From positions 1,240,001 to 1,304,000 of the forward strand of contig NZ_JBBODE010000002.1 of assembly GCF_038002765.1 (NCBI RefSeq): a DNA stretch of 64,000 bases. Direction: 5' to 3'. Under the pieces are notes generated by a model, which did no database searches, was not told the DNA's origin, and worked only from the letters and a program-made list of their open reading frames with translations. Both the position numbers and the translations under genes were made by a program. Positions 42,543 to 51,026 of this stretch are shown here, one piece after another (position 1 is the stretch's first letter; every line of letters begins with the position of its first letter). This DNA is from Peribacillus sp. FSL H8-0477. GTDB lineage: Bacteria > Bacillota > Bacilli > Bacillales > DSM-1321.

Positions 42543-43748
42543 TTGAATTCAGATGATTTACTAGCTAACCTTGACCGGGTTCAGCCTTTTTTTCAACCTA
42601 TTTTCAGTGCTGATGAGCATCGTGTGGCAGGGTTTGAAATATTGGGCCGATATCAAACTGAAACCGGTTATCAGAGCCTGGGACCGTTTTTCCTTGATAG
42701 CAAAATTCCAATGGAATATCGAAATGAAGTGGATAATTATTTACTGGATAAAGCATTAGCCACCCTTTCCGCTAAAGAAGGGGATTATTTAATCTTCATT
42801 AATCGAGATCCCAATTTGCTGATGGTCGACCACGGAGAACAATTTTTATCCATTATCCAAAAATATTTTCAGGGTGATGCCGTTTCACGGATTGTTCTGG
42901 AATTATCGGATACCGATTATGAGGAGATTCTTGATTCGTTACAGCATGTACTGTCGTATTATAAAACGTTTGGCATGAAAATTGCGCTTGATCATAATGG
43001 CGCAGAAAGCAAGATGGATCGAATTGCGCAAATATCACCTCATATTTTAAAGGTGAATTTAGAACAGCTGCGAAAAACGAGCGGTGAAGTTACACAGGTC
43101 ATTCTATTTTCTTTAAGTTTTTTAGCGAGAAAAATTGGGGCTAATTTGTTATTTGAACATATCGAAAGCCAATATCAATTAAGGTATGCATGGAAAAACG
43201 GCGGTCGTTATTATCAAGGGTTTTTACTTGCAAAACCTGAACTTGAGCTGGTTGACCGGGATATATTACGTGAAAATTTCAAGAAAGAATGTCATGGTTT
43301 TATCACTTTGGAAATGAAAAAGCTGGAAAATGTCTATCAATTAACCAATAAATTTAATGAAGACATGAAATCCTTTATGGTGAAACACAAAAAAACGGCA
43401 GGCTATGGAGAATGGCTCCATACTTTGGCTGAAAAAATTGAATCGATGTCTTTCCGTCTTTATATTTGTAACGAAGAAGGATTTCAAATTTCACCTAATA
43501 TCCTGAAAAAAGAAGGAAACTGGATTGTTCAGGAAACATATATGGGGAAAAACTGGAGCTGGCGTCCGTATTTTCTTGAAAATATCGTTGAGATGAAGCA
43601 TGAAAAAAAGGGAATACTGTCTGATTTATATAGTGACATCGAATCAGGGGAAACCATTCGAACGTTCTCCTTTCCGCTCGATCATAACAGCTATTTATTT
43701 ATCGATCTTTCTTATGATTATTTGTATGAAAATGATGATTTATTATAA
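42543..43748 (+). CDS. ykuI: EAL-domain protein YkuI with C-terminal PAS-like domain
   Basis: 401 aa. The EAL fold spans ~1-245: FEILGR in place of EALLR-type E-x-L-x-R (~31), LIFINRDPNLL (~81), LELSDTDYE where EITE is usual (~118) and IALDHNGAES where the catalytic DDFG is usual (~146). Metal-binding residues are thus partly replaced, as in B. subtilis YkuI, which binds cyclic di-GMP without hydrolysing it. Residues ~250-401 are the YkuI_C sensor domain. Start is TTG 42,543 with GGGGGGAAC upstream; the ATGs at 42,522/42,525 precede the ribosome binding site. Likely a cyclic di-GMP receptor. Confidence 0.88.
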   Translation: MNSDDLLANLDRVQPFFQPIFSADEHRVAGFEILGRYQTETGYQSLGPFFLDSKIPMEYRNEVDNYLLDKALATLSAKEGDYLIFINRDPNLLMVDHGEQFLSIIQKYFQGDAVSRIVLELSDTDYEEILDSLQHVLSYYKTFGMKIALDHNGAESKMDRIAQISPHILKVNLEQLRKTSGEVTQVILFSLSFLARKIGANLLFEHIESQYQLRYAWKNGGRYYQGFLLAKPELELVDRDILRENFKKECHGFITLEMKKLENVYQLTNKFNEDMKSFMVKHKKTAGYGEWLHTLAEKIESMSFRLYICNEEGFQISPNILKKEGNWIVQETYMGKNWSWRPYFLENIVEMKHEKKGILSDLYSDIESGETIRTFSFPLDHNSYLFIDLSYDYLYENDDLL

Positions 43749-43819
43749 TCATCTGTTTAATGCATAAACCAGGGGATCATGTGTCAAGCTATAGGAAACA
43801 AATGATGGGAGAGTAATCA

Positions 43820-44050
43820 TTGAGTACCTTTATTTGGATCTTATGCATCTTGGTAGTCATCATTATTCTATATTCTCTTTACTATAGCCTCGTGGTTCTT
43901 AAGACACAAAAAGATAAAAAAGGAGAACTAGATCCCTCTGTTGAAGGGGCTGCTCGTGAACACCCGTATGTATTAAATCCGATTTTCCTTGCACTAATTG
44001 TTGCTGCAGTAGTAGTGGCCGGCTTTATTTTTTATTATGTCTTTAAATAA
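43820..44050 (+). CDS. Small two-helix membrane protein, 76 aa
   Basis: TTG 43,820 has GGGAGAG 7 nt upstream. Two hydrophobic helices (WILCILVVIIILYSLYYSLVVL and FLALIVAAVVVAGFIFYYVF) flank a ~30-residue hydrophilic loop rich in Lys, Glu and Asp. It has its own terminator. No family recognised. Confidence 0.6.
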   Translation: MSTFIWILCILVVIIILYSLYYSLVVLKTQKDKKGELDPSVEGAAREHPYVLNPIFLALIVAAVVVAGFIFYYVFK

Positions 44051-44057
44051 CTTTTCT

Positions 44058-44088
44058 ACTTGCAGGATAAACCCTGCAAGTTTTTTTT
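44058..44088 (+). terminator. Terminator after the two-helix protein gene
   Basis: ACTTGCAGG / CCTGCAAGT stem with a 6-nt loop and T8. Confidence 0.85.
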
Positions 44089-44202
44089 ATCCTTTCATGG
44101 AACCCACCGTGTTAGAGAAACTGAAAGAAAGACGTTTGCCTTCTAGACAAGCGGGTACATAATTAATAACTTACCGTTCCAACACAACTTAGGAGGCGAA
44201 TT

Positions 44203-44847
44203 ATGAATAAATTCCGGGCATTATTTGCAGGTGTATTCCTATTTAGTCTGTTTACCTTGGCGCAGACAACTTCTGCTGAGAATATACATAGAGATGAAGT
44301 CTTTACAACACTTGAAAAAGCTTTCAATCAACAAGTAGAGATCAGCGAGAAAGCAAGAACCATCCGAGAAATTGAAGAAAAACTGAAACCGTATTTTACG
44401 AATGAAATGATTAATAAATTCATTAAAGAAAATGTTGTAAAAGTGGATGACGGCTATGCTACTTTAGGATCTGATTCAGCAGAAAACTATATTCCATTCT
44501 TTAGCTATGATGACCATACAACCATTGAAAGTAAGGACGAAGACAAGCTGGTGATTAGTGAAGATTTGGCTGAACATTCAGAGGGGCCGATAACGTATAC
44601 AAATTCTGAAACCGTAATATTGGTCAAACACCAAGGAAAGTGGAAGGTGCATCAAATAAATTTTGATACTGAAAAAAAGCAGGAAAACAACCAAGTAAAG
44701 GATGAAGAAATTAGCAGTAAATCTACAATAGAAAAAGTAAATACAGAAACACTAGGATTTAGTATTCTTCCGCACAGTCTTGTAATTTCCTTAAATCGTT
44801 TTCAATTACAAGCTTTCTCAACCATTGACGATATTCTCCTAAAATAA
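44203..44847 (+). CDS. Secreted protein of unknown function (DUF3993-like)
   Basis: 214 aa with a Sec signal peptide MNKFRALFAGVFLFSLFTLA..TSAE (cleavage after TSA, ~25). The mature part starts with a helical region (HRDEVFTTLEKAFNQQVEISEKARTIREIEEKL) and contains a beta-rich segment ETVILVKHQGKWKVHQINFD (~140), similar in layout to NTF2-like secreted domains of Bacillus. ATG follows TTAGGAGGCG. I believe it fits DUF3993, but function is unknown. Confidence 0.65.
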   Translation: MNKFRALFAGVFLFSLFTLAQTTSAENIHRDEVFTTLEKAFNQQVEISEKARTIREIEEKLKPYFTNEMINKFIKENVVKVDDGYATLGSDSAENYIPFFSYDDHTTIESKDEDKLVISEDLAEHSEGPITYTNSETVILVKHQGKWKVHQINFDTEKKQENNQVKDEEISSKSTIEKVNTETLGFSILPHSLVISLNRFQLQAFSTIDDILLK

Positions 44848-44885
44848 AATCCAAGCCCAATTTGGGGGCTTGGATTTTATTTTTG
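44846..44885 (+). terminator. Bidirectional terminator
   Basis: AAAATCCAAGCCC / GGGCTTGGATTTT stem with T-rich flanks on both strands, serving two convergent genes. Confidence 0.85.
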
Positions 44886-44889
44886 ACGT

Positions 44890-45126
44890 TTAGTCTATGG
44901 ATAGTGCTTTTTTCATTTTGTCTATTTCAAAACCAATAATGACTTCATCTTTAATAATGACAGTTGGAGTTGAATATGATCCATACTTATTAGTCAGTTC
45001 ATTCATCGCTGCAGAATCTGCGCGGATATCTTTCTCCGTATACGTGATGTTATTTTCTTTAAAAAACAGTTTAACAATTTTGCATGGCGGGCAGTCTGGT
45101 TGAGTATAGAGTACTACGTCAGTCAT
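44890..45126 (-). CDS. Glutaredoxin-like protein (CPPC)
   Basis: 78 aa thioredoxin-fold protein with active site TQPDCPPCKIVKLFF (~8-22; CPPC), cis-proline in YSTPTVII (~51) and a glutathione- or thiol-binding region IGFEIDKMKKAL. Probably reduces disulfides, in the NrdH/glutaredoxin-like group. ATG follows CTGGAGGTTC. Specific partner unknown. Confidence 0.8.
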   Translation of the reverse strand: MTDVVLYTQPDCPPCKIVKLFFKENNITYTEKDIRADSAAMNELTNKYGSYSTPTVIIKDEVIIGFEIDKMKKALSID

Positions 45127-45429
45127 TGTTCAGAACCTCCAGATAAAAGTAATAGCCTTATTATTATAGAAGAAATTGACGAACTTGAATAGAAAACCGT
45201 ATCAGCATCTTTTTCTTGTTTACACTGGAGGAGTTTTAATGAAAGTTATTGGGGTGAAATCCTCCTAATAACTGTTTATTATAGGCAGCCAATTAATGTG
45301 TGAAAATTGTCTGTCCGATTATACCAAAGTTTTTTAAGATTCTGAAATTAAAACATGCGTGTTATTGGATAGTTTTTTGTGATATAGTGAAACCTATCGA
45401 ATAGGTTTTTATTAGAAGGGAGTGGGAGT
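45127..45429. other. 303-bp gap between the glutaredoxin-like gene and ykuJ
   Basis: Divergent control region. A TATAGT near 45,384 is a possible -10 for ykuJ, and GGGAGTGGGAG gives its ribosome binding site. No structure or gene was otherwise seen. Confidence 0.35.
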
Positions 45430-45666
45430 ATGTCTCAATTACAGGGCATTCTTACCAGATTGAAAAGTTTACAAGAGCAGGCGAAGGAAACCGAATCTGC
45501 AGAGCGTTTTTTTGAAATAGATGGAGTGAAAAAATGCCAGGTTACATATTTCAGCAAAACGGAAATGTTTGAATTAGAAGTGTTTAGTGATAAGAACAAG
45601 TCTTCTAAATATCAATTTGATAACATTGATATGATTACAATTGAAATCTTTGATCTTTTACTGTAA
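45430..45666 (+). CDS. ykuJ: YkuJ-family protein
   Basis: 78 aa, soluble. SQLQGILTRLKSLQEQA forms an N-terminal helix, followed by a small alpha/beta domain FFEIDGVKKCQVTYFSKTEMFELEVFSDKNKSSKYQFDNIDMITIEIF. Sequence and length match YkuJ (79 aa), a structurally known but functionally unassigned protein. It precedes darB, as in B. subtilis. ATG follows AGGGAGTGGGAG. Confidence 0.88.
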   Translation: MSQLQGILTRLKSLQEQAKETESAERFFEIDGVKKCQVTYFSKTEMFELEVFSDKNKSSKYQFDNIDMITIEIFDLLL

Positions 45667-45680
45667 AGCATCACAAATAG

Positions 45681-45715
45681 AAAAACAGCCTGATGTACTA
45701 TCAGGCTGTTTTTTT
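45681..45715 (+). terminator. Terminator after ykuJ
   Basis: AAAAACAGCCTGAT / ATCAGGCTGTTTTT, perfect 14-bp stem, 5-nt loop. Confidence 0.85.
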
Positions 45716-45782
45716 GTTTAGCATGTCTTTTTCTGCTAATCAACAAATTATTTTTTACTGGAAACATGTGGTATAATTAAAG

Positions 45783-45819
45783 CCCATATCCGTCGAAGAT
45801 ACAATTCTAACGGCATGGG
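45783..45819 (+). other. Hairpin in the leader of a small membrane protein gene
   Basis: CCCAT and ATGGG plus inner CCGT and ACGG form a bulged stem around a ~16-nt loop, just after an extended -10 (TGG TATAAT at 45,772). It is too far from the gene (45,895) to be a ribosome binding site hairpin and has no U-tract, so it is not a terminator. Confidence 0.45.
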
Positions 45820-45894
45820 AGAGATTTAGGAACCATCAAGAGCTTGCAAGTTTATTACTTTTAGCAAAATTCTTGTGTTCGAAAGAGGTGGGCA

Positions 45895-46035
45895 ATGGGT
45901 TTATATCTCATTTTGGTATTATTATTTTTTGGGGTGCTTTTGTTGTGGGCAGAGCTCATTTTCGCGAAAAGAGAATTAGCTGCTATTCGGCAGACACTTG
46001 AAAGAATAGAGACTAATCTGACTAAGAAATCCTAG
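45895..46035 (+). CDS. Small membrane protein with coiled tail, 46 aa
   Basis: ATG 45,895 follows AAAGAGGTGG. Residues 2-19 are a strong membrane helix (GLYLILVLLFFGVLLLWA) and the rest is a charged amphipathic helix (ELIFAKRELAAIRQTLERIE). Upstream there is an extended -10 promoter and a ~110-nt leader. A zinc-ribbon small gene follows 53 nt later. Unrecognised family; layout is typical of small holin-like or assembly-factor peptides. Confidence 0.6.
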   Translation: MGLYLILVLLFFGVLLLWAELIFAKRELAAIRQTLERIETNLTKKS

Positions 46036-46088
46036 TAATAGGTATTTATTTCACTTTCTGCTGTATCCTAAAGCAGGAGGGCTGAAAA

Positions 46089-46235
46089 ATGAAAATGCCT
46101 GAATGTGTATGTCCTTTGTGCAACAAAACGAATGATTTGAATAGAGTGATAACGGCACAATCAAATCAAAATGTGATTTATAAATGTTTAGAGTGTGAGT
46201 ATACACTTCGTAACATCCAGGTAAGTAAAGGGTAA
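46089..46235 (+). CDS. Small zinc-ribbon protein, 48 aa
   Basis: ATG 46,089 follows AGGAGGG. The product has two metal knuckles, CVCPLC (~6-11) and CLEC (~33-36), spaced like a zinc ribbon. No further domain. It lies upstream of darB. Possibly nucleic-acid or protein binding; function unknown. Confidence 0.65.
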   Translation: MKMPECVCPLCNKTNDLNRVITAQSNQNVIYKCLECEYTLRNIQVSKG

Positions 46236-46356
46236 TGAAACAGCATTGAAACGGCTTACAACATTTATGTTTCAAAGTAAGAATCTTTCCTTTTCCTATG
46301 TTACACTAGAACTGTAAGAAAAATATGACTACTTTTATTAGGTAAGGAGTTTTGAC

Positions 46357-46800
46357 ATGATTGGTATTCATGATGGGAATTTACTCGACTATAGCGTGAA
46401 AGACATGATGATACCTTCTGAAAGGGTTGCACACGTCCAAGTGACGAATAACCTGGAACATACCCTGCTGGTACTGACTAAAAGCGGGTATACAGCCATT
46501 CCAGTGTTAGACCCAATGTATAAACTACACGGTCTTATCAGTACACCGGCAATCCTTGAGTCTATCTTAGGCCTGCAGCGAATTGAGTTCGAGGAACTTG
46601 AAAACAAAAAAGTTTCTGAGATTATGACCATTACGATTCCGCATCTTCATATTGAAGATAAAATAAAAAAAGGGCTTGAACTATTAATTGATCATCCTTT
46701 TGTTTGTGTGGTTGATGAAGATGGAATATTTGAAGGAATTTTAACGAGAAGAGCAATCTTGAAAAAAGTTAATCGAGATCTTCTGGATGCTGCTAAATAG
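46357..46800 (+). CDS. darB: Cyclic di-AMP-binding CBS protein DarB
   Basis: 147 aa, tandem CBS domains: ~10-75 (VKDMMIPSERVAHVQVTNNLEHTLLVLTKSGYTAIPVLD) and ~83-140 (VSEIMTITIPHLHIEDKIKKGLELLIDHPFVCVVDED, GILTRRAILKKVN). Length equals B. subtilis DarB (YkuL/CbpB), which binds cyclic di-AMP and, when free, binds the (p)ppGpp synthetase Rel and pyruvate carboxylase. ATG follows GTAAGGAG. A strong terminator-like hairpin follows at 46,801. Confidence 0.92.
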   Translation: MIGIHDGNLLDYSVKDMMIPSERVAHVQVTNNLEHTLLVLTKSGYTAIPVLDPMYKLHGLISTPAILESILGLQRIEFEELENKKVSEIMTITIPHLHIEDKIKKGLELLIDHPFVCVVDEDGIFEGILTRRAILKKVNRDLLDAAK

Positions 46801-46846
46801 GCAAACATAACGCTCCCTTTACCGGGGGCGTTATGTTTGCCTTCTG
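46801..46846 (+). terminator. Terminator-like inverted repeat after darB
   Basis: GCAAACATAACGC and its complement form a perfect 13-bp stem; inner CCC/GGG adds further pairs. The tail CTTCT is only weakly U-rich. Confidence 0.65.
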
Positions 46847-46881
46847 GAAAAATACATATTGAGTTATAGAGGGTGAACGAA

Positions 46882-48426
46882 GTGCAACAGACAGCAAGAA
46901 AAAACAGTGGAGAAAAGGTGACAAAGCGTACCTTTGTGCTGGCTGCAGTGATGCTGGCTATGTTCATGAATGCCATCGAGGGAACAATCGTATCTACAGC
47001 GATGCCTGCAATTGTTGGAGACCTTGGCGGGTTTTCTTTGTATAGCTGGGTGTTTTCAAGTTACTTGCTTATGAATGCAGTTACGGTTTTAATATATGGA
47101 AAACTTTCTGACCTATTTGGCAGAAAACCAATTTTACTTATTGGAATCATTATCTTTTTAATCGGCTCTGTCTTGTGTGGGTTTGCCGATTCGATGCATG
47201 AATTGATTTTATTTCGTTTTATACAGGGTTTTGGTGCTGGTGCAATTGCTCCGGTGGCATCGACCATTATTGGTGATATATATGTCAAACAAGAACGTGC
47301 CAAGGTTCAAGGATACCTTTCAAGTGTCTGGGGAATATCGGCTGTTTTGGGGCCGGCACTTGGAGGGATTCTGGTTGAAAGCGTCACTTGGCGGCTGATT
47401 TTTTGGATTAACATCCCGCTTGGTATCCTTTCGATGTGTTTATTGTGGTTCTTTCTTCACGAAAAAGTGGAAAAGAAAAAGGCAGTCATTGACTATAGCG
47501 GCGCAGTACTATTAACGGTATCGATTTCGTCTTTCATGATTATTCTTGTTCAGGGGGGCGTAGAGTGGCAATGGACTTCTGCTCCGATTATCAGTTTAAT
47601 TATCCTGGGTGTTAGTGCATTTTCCTGCTTCATTTGGCAGGAAGGCAGGACTCCAGAACCGATGATGCCGTTTGAAATTTGGCGTGAACGCTCTATTTTA
47701 ATCGCAAATATCGTCTCACTGGCAACAGGAATTATGTTGATCGGATTTTCCAGCTTCTTGCCGACATATGTACAAGGTGTCATGGAACGATCTCCAACAG
47801 TCGCAGGCTTTACATTGACGGCGATGTCCATCGGCTGGCCTATTGCTTCAACCTTAGCCGGAAGTCTGTTAATGAAAATCGGCTTTAAAGCGACTTCGCT
47901 TTTAGGCGGAGGGTCACTCATTTTCGGCAGTTTACTGTTAGCCTTTATGCCTGCAGGCGCTGGTCCTTTATATGCAGCTACTGGATCCTTTTTTGTAGGA
48001 GTAGGAATGGGGTTCACGTCTACCTCGTTTATAGTTATGATTCAAAGTACAGTAAGCTGGGAACGACGGGGTATTGCAACAGCATCCAATATGTTTATGA
48101 GGAACCTTGGAAACACGATAGGAGCTGCTTTCTTAGGCGGTGTCATGAACAGTAGTTTTCAATCGTACCTCAACCAACATGCAGGAAGTGAAGAGCCTTT
48201 ATCTATTGATGCGGCCAATCAACTGCTTGATCGTGAGGAACGTATGTTACTGCCCAATGAAACCGTACAACTCCTTCAGGAGGGGTTGTCTGCAGCACTG
48301 CATAACGTCTATCTAATTGTCCTGCTATTTGCCGCTCTGAGTATGGTATTCCTTTTATTTATACCGAGAGGAAGCAAGCAGACTGACTTAAAAAAGAAGG
48401 CGGTATATAAGCTGGATGATAAGTAA
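46882..48426 (+). CDS. 14-TMS drug:H+ antiporter, EmrB/QacA (DHA2) type MFS
   Basis: 514 aa with 14 predicted helices. N-terminal motif NAIEGTIVSTAMPAIVGDLGGFSLYSWVFSSYLL (~25-60), motif A GKLSDLFGRKP (~76), motif C WGISAVLGPALGGIL (~150) and NIPLGILS (~170) are characteristic of DHA2 multidrug exporters. The start GTG 46,882 has AGAGGGTG 6 nt upstream; the earlier GTG is part of that site. Its last 39 nt overlap the convergent TauE gene. Substrate unknown. Confidence 0.85.
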   Translation: MQQTARKNSGEKVTKRTFVLAAVMLAMFMNAIEGTIVSTAMPAIVGDLGGFSLYSWVFSSYLLMNAVTVLIYGKLSDLFGRKPILLIGIIIFLIGSVLCGFADSMHELILFRFIQGFGAGAIAPVASTIIGDIYVKQERAKVQGYLSSVWGISAVLGPALGGILVESVTWRLIFWINIPLGILSMCLLWFFLHEKVEKKKAVIDYSGAVLLTVSISSFMIILVQGGVEWQWTSAPIISLIILGVSAFSCFIWQEGRTPEPMMPFEIWRERSILIANIVSLATGIMLIGFSSFLPTYVQGVMERSPTVAGFTLTAMSIGWPIASTLAGSLLMKIGFKATSLLGGGSLIFGSLLLAFMPAGAGPLYAATGSFFVGVGMGFTSTSFIVMIQSTVSWERRGIATASNMFMRNLGNTIGAAFLGGVMNSSFQSYLNQHAGSEEPLSIDAANQLLDREERMLLPNETVQLLQEGLSAALHNVYLIVLLFAALSMVFLLFIPRGSKQTDLKKKAVYKLDDK

Positions 48427-49122
48427 TATGGTGACACTGTGGAGAATGAGATGAAGATAGGAAGTAGAAATCCTTCTTGCTGCAAAAATGGCTGTTTGAG
48501 CACCGCCGAGAGAACCGAGTGCATAAAAGACGGCCATTTCCCACATGAAGTTTCCTGCTGCTAAGTAAGTAATAAATGCGGCAAGACAGCTGATAAAGGT
48601 TTGAAATCTCGTCAAGGCAAGTGATTTAAGATAAGCCGCTCCACTATTTAAGAAGGTATACATGAGGAGAGTGGCTTGTCCTGGACCGAACATGCCATCA
48701 TACACACTTATGCCGAAAAGCCCAGGATATGTTTTTTTGGGAAGCGACCAGCTGTGTGACTCCTTGACCTGAGGTTTCTTAAGAATACTGAGAAAAAAGG
48801 CAGAAACCAATAAAAGGATGGCAATGATATTCATTGTGTTTTCACTAAGAGAATTAGCAAGTAATCCCCCGATGAGACCGCCTAACAGAGCAAAGGGGAT
48901 TAAGGTAGAAACATCATAGAATGTTAATTCTTTTTGTTTAATCAGTACAAAAAAGCTAGAGAAGGAAGCAAAAATGTTTGAAAATTTAGCTGTTGCAATG
49001 ACACTGTGTATAGGAAAACCAAGTAAAAGCATAGCTGGCATGCCGATCATTCCGCCGCTGCCAGCCAAAGTGCCAATAAAGGAAGCCAAAAATCCAATGA
49101 GTATAAGTAAAGCCTCTGTCAT
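48388..49122 (-). CDS. TauE/SafE-family membrane permease
   Basis: 244 aa, about eight membrane helices. LILIGFLASFIGTLAGSGGMIGMPAMLLLGFP (~5-36) and the second repeat GISVYDGMFGPGQATLLMYTFL (~140) are the two pseudo-symmetric family signatures. Members export sulfite, sulfoacetate or related organosulfonates, or have unknown substrates. ATG 49,122 follows AGAGGGAT. The 3' end overlaps the convergent MFS gene by 39 nt, so the two transcripts are antisense to each other. Possible link with the ComB sulfolactate theme is only speculative. Confidence 0.83.
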   Translation of the reverse strand: MTEALLILIGFLASFIGTLAGSGGMIGMPAMLLLGFPIHSVIATAKFSNIFASFSSFFVLIKQKELTFYDVSTLIPFALLGGLIGGLLANSLSENTMNIIAILLLVSAFFLSILKKPQVKESHSWSLPKKTYPGLFGISVYDGMFGPGQATLLMYTFLNSGAAYLKSLALTRFQTFISCLAAFITYLAAGNFMWEMAVFYALGSLGGAQTAIFAARRISTSYLHLILHSVTILLIIQLIYRLLF

Positions 49123-49226
49123 ATCAATCCCTCTTTTCCACTTAATTATATCGGCAATCTCTCAATAATAAAATTTTAATAAAATGATAGTAATCGATAA
49201 GAAAAACTAATCAAGGAGGATGACCG

Positions 49227-50114
49227 ATGTCATTTTCAGAGTATCAAATGTTATCCGTTCTTGCGCAGGAGTTAAACATGCGTAAAGCAGCTGAACGACT
49301 CTTTGTTTCGCAGCCGGCACTTTCACAAAGGCTTCATACCATTGAAAATGATTGGGGAAAGAAATTATTCCTTCGTTCTCAAAAAGGACTCTCGCTTACT
49401 CCAGCTGGTGAGGAAGTCATACGATTTGCAAATGATGTCCTTGGAAAGGAAGAAAAGGTTAGGGAAACGCTCACAGCCATGGATCACGAAGTATATGGAA
49501 CATTGAAAATTGCTTGTGCCTCCATCGTTGGACAAAATTGGCTGCCACAGGTTCTAAAGAAATTCGTAAGAAAGTATCCATATGCAAAGATATCCCTTAT
49601 AACTGGTTGGAGCAGTGAAATATTGAAAACTTTATATGAGGGTCAGGTTCATATCGGGGTAATTAGAGGTGCACCAGACTGGAAAGGGTATAAGCAGCAT
49701 TTGTTTACGGATATGCTGTACCTTGTTGATACGGAAATGAATGATTTAAGTCAGGTCCTTGAAACCGATCGGCCATTTATTCAATTTAAAAGTGACTCAA
49801 ATTATTATCAAGAAATACAGGATTGGTGGCATCGCCAGTTCCAAACAACTCCTAAAAATACAATTATTGTGGATCAAATAGAAACGTGTAAGCAAATGGT
49901 TTTTAATGGTATTGGATATGCGATTCTGCCGGCGATTACTTTGCATGATAAGGATCAAAATATTTTCAAGATTCCCTTATATGGTCAAAATCATTCGATT
50001 GAACGAGATACATGGCTTTGCGGGTATGAGTCATCATTTGAATTGAAGCAGGTACAGGCCTTTAAGGAAGTTGTAGAAGAACATATTCGCAGTCAAGGGA
50101 TGGTTAGTAAGTAA
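49227..50114 (+). CDS. ccpC: LysR-family regulator CcpC
   Basis: 295 aa. The N-terminal winged helix LAQELNMRKAAERLFVSQPALSQRLHTIENDWGKKLFLRSQKGLSLTPAGEE is nearly identical to CcpC, and the effector domain contains KISLITGWSSEILKTLYEGQVHIGVIRG and DRPFIQFKSDSNYYQEIQDWWH. CcpC represses citB and citZ (TCA branch), and citrate relieves this. ATG follows AAGGAGGATG. It lies near dapH as in B. subtilis (ykuM). Confidence 0.92.
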   Translation: MSFSEYQMLSVLAQELNMRKAAERLFVSQPALSQRLHTIENDWGKKLFLRSQKGLSLTPAGEEVIRFANDVLGKEEKVRETLTAMDHEVYGTLKIACASIVGQNWLPQVLKKFVRKYPYAKISLITGWSSEILKTLYEGQVHIGVIRGAPDWKGYKQHLFTDMLYLVDTEMNDLSQVLETDRPFIQFKSDSNYYQEIQDWWHRQFQTTPKNTIIVDQIETCKQMVFNGIGYAILPAITLHDKDQNIFKIPLYGQNHSIERDTWLCGYESSFELKQVQAFKEVVEEHIRSQGMVSK

Positions 50115-50229
50115 AACGGTATGACGATTGCTCCATCTATTGAACATTGAGGACTATATTTCTTGTTTTACCTGCGTATGTTTGATACATTTAAAATTGC
50201 TTATTCTAGTTTATGAGGAGGAAATACAT

Positions 50230-50937
50230 ATGAAAAAGATGGATGCTCATGAAATTATTTCATTTATTCAAAACAGTACGAAATCAACACCTGTAAAGGT
50301 TTATCTAAAAGGCGATTTGGAAAATATCGATTTTGGTGCCGCTTCTAAAACGTTCATTACGGGCAATACTGGGGTAGTATTTGGAGAATGGTCTGAAATT
50401 AGTGCGGCCATTAGCGATAACAATAAGATTGAAGATTTTGTAGTTGAAAATGATCGTAGAAATTCAGCCATTCCAACGCTTGATTTGAAAGGTGTAAAGG
50501 CCCGTATCGAGCCAGGAGCCATTATTCGCGATCAGGTTGAAATCGGTGATAATGCAGTTATTATGATGGGAGCTTCAATCAATATTGGTGCGGTTATTGG
50601 AGAAGGTACTATGATTGATATGAATGCCGTTCTTGGCGGCCGGGCTACCGTCGGTAAAAATTGTCACGTTGGTGCTGGAGCAGTGCTTGCTGGAGTAATC
50701 GAACCGCCTTCCGCAAAGCCTGTCGTTCTTGAAGATGATGTATTAATCGGAGCTAATGCTGTAATCCTTGAGGGTGTAACGATTGGTGAAGGATCTGTAG
50801 TTGCTGCTGGCGCGGTTGTCACTAAAGATATCCCTGCATTCTCAGTTGCAGCTGGAATACCAGCTAAAGTAATTAAACAAATTGATGAAAAAACTAAATC
50901 CAAAACAGAAATTATGCAAGAGCTACGTCAGCTGTAA
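50230..50937 (+). CDS. dapH: Tetrahydrodipicolinate N-acetyltransferase
   Basis: 235 aa. An N-terminal helical domain ([28 protein letters not shown]) precedes a left-handed beta helix of hexapeptide repeats ([68 protein letters not shown]). Acetyl-CoA donates the acetyl group, in the first committed step of the acetylated DAP pathway to lysine and peptidoglycan. The start at 50,230 follows GAGGAGGAAA; the frame opens at 50,128 but has no site there. Followed 89 nt later by dapL. Confidence 0.94.
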   Translation: MKKMDAHEIISFIQNSTKSTPVKVYLKGDLENIDFGAASKTFITGNTGVVFGEWSEISAAISDNNKIEDFVVENDRRNSAIPTLDLKGVKARIEPGAIIRDQVEIGDNAVIMMGASINIGAVIGEGTMIDMNAVLGGRATVGKNCHVGAGAVLAGVIEPPSAKPVVLEDDVLIGANAVILEGVTIGEGSVVAAGAVVTKDIPAFSVAAGIPAKVIKQIDEKTKSKTEIMQELRQL

Positions 50938-50978
50938 TCAGCCGGCAGAAATCTTTTTCAATTCATATCATTATCATT

Positions 50979-51007
50979 AAAGCGTGGATGCTTGTTATCC
51001 ACGCTTT
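50979..51007 (+). other. Hairpin between dapH and dapL
   Basis: AAAGCGTGGAT / ATCCACGCTTT, a perfect 11-bp stem, 7-nt loop, followed by CGCTATA rather than T-run. It may stabilise, process or partly terminate the dapH message. Confidence 0.6.
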
Positions 51008-51026
51008 CGCTATAGGGGGAAAAGAG

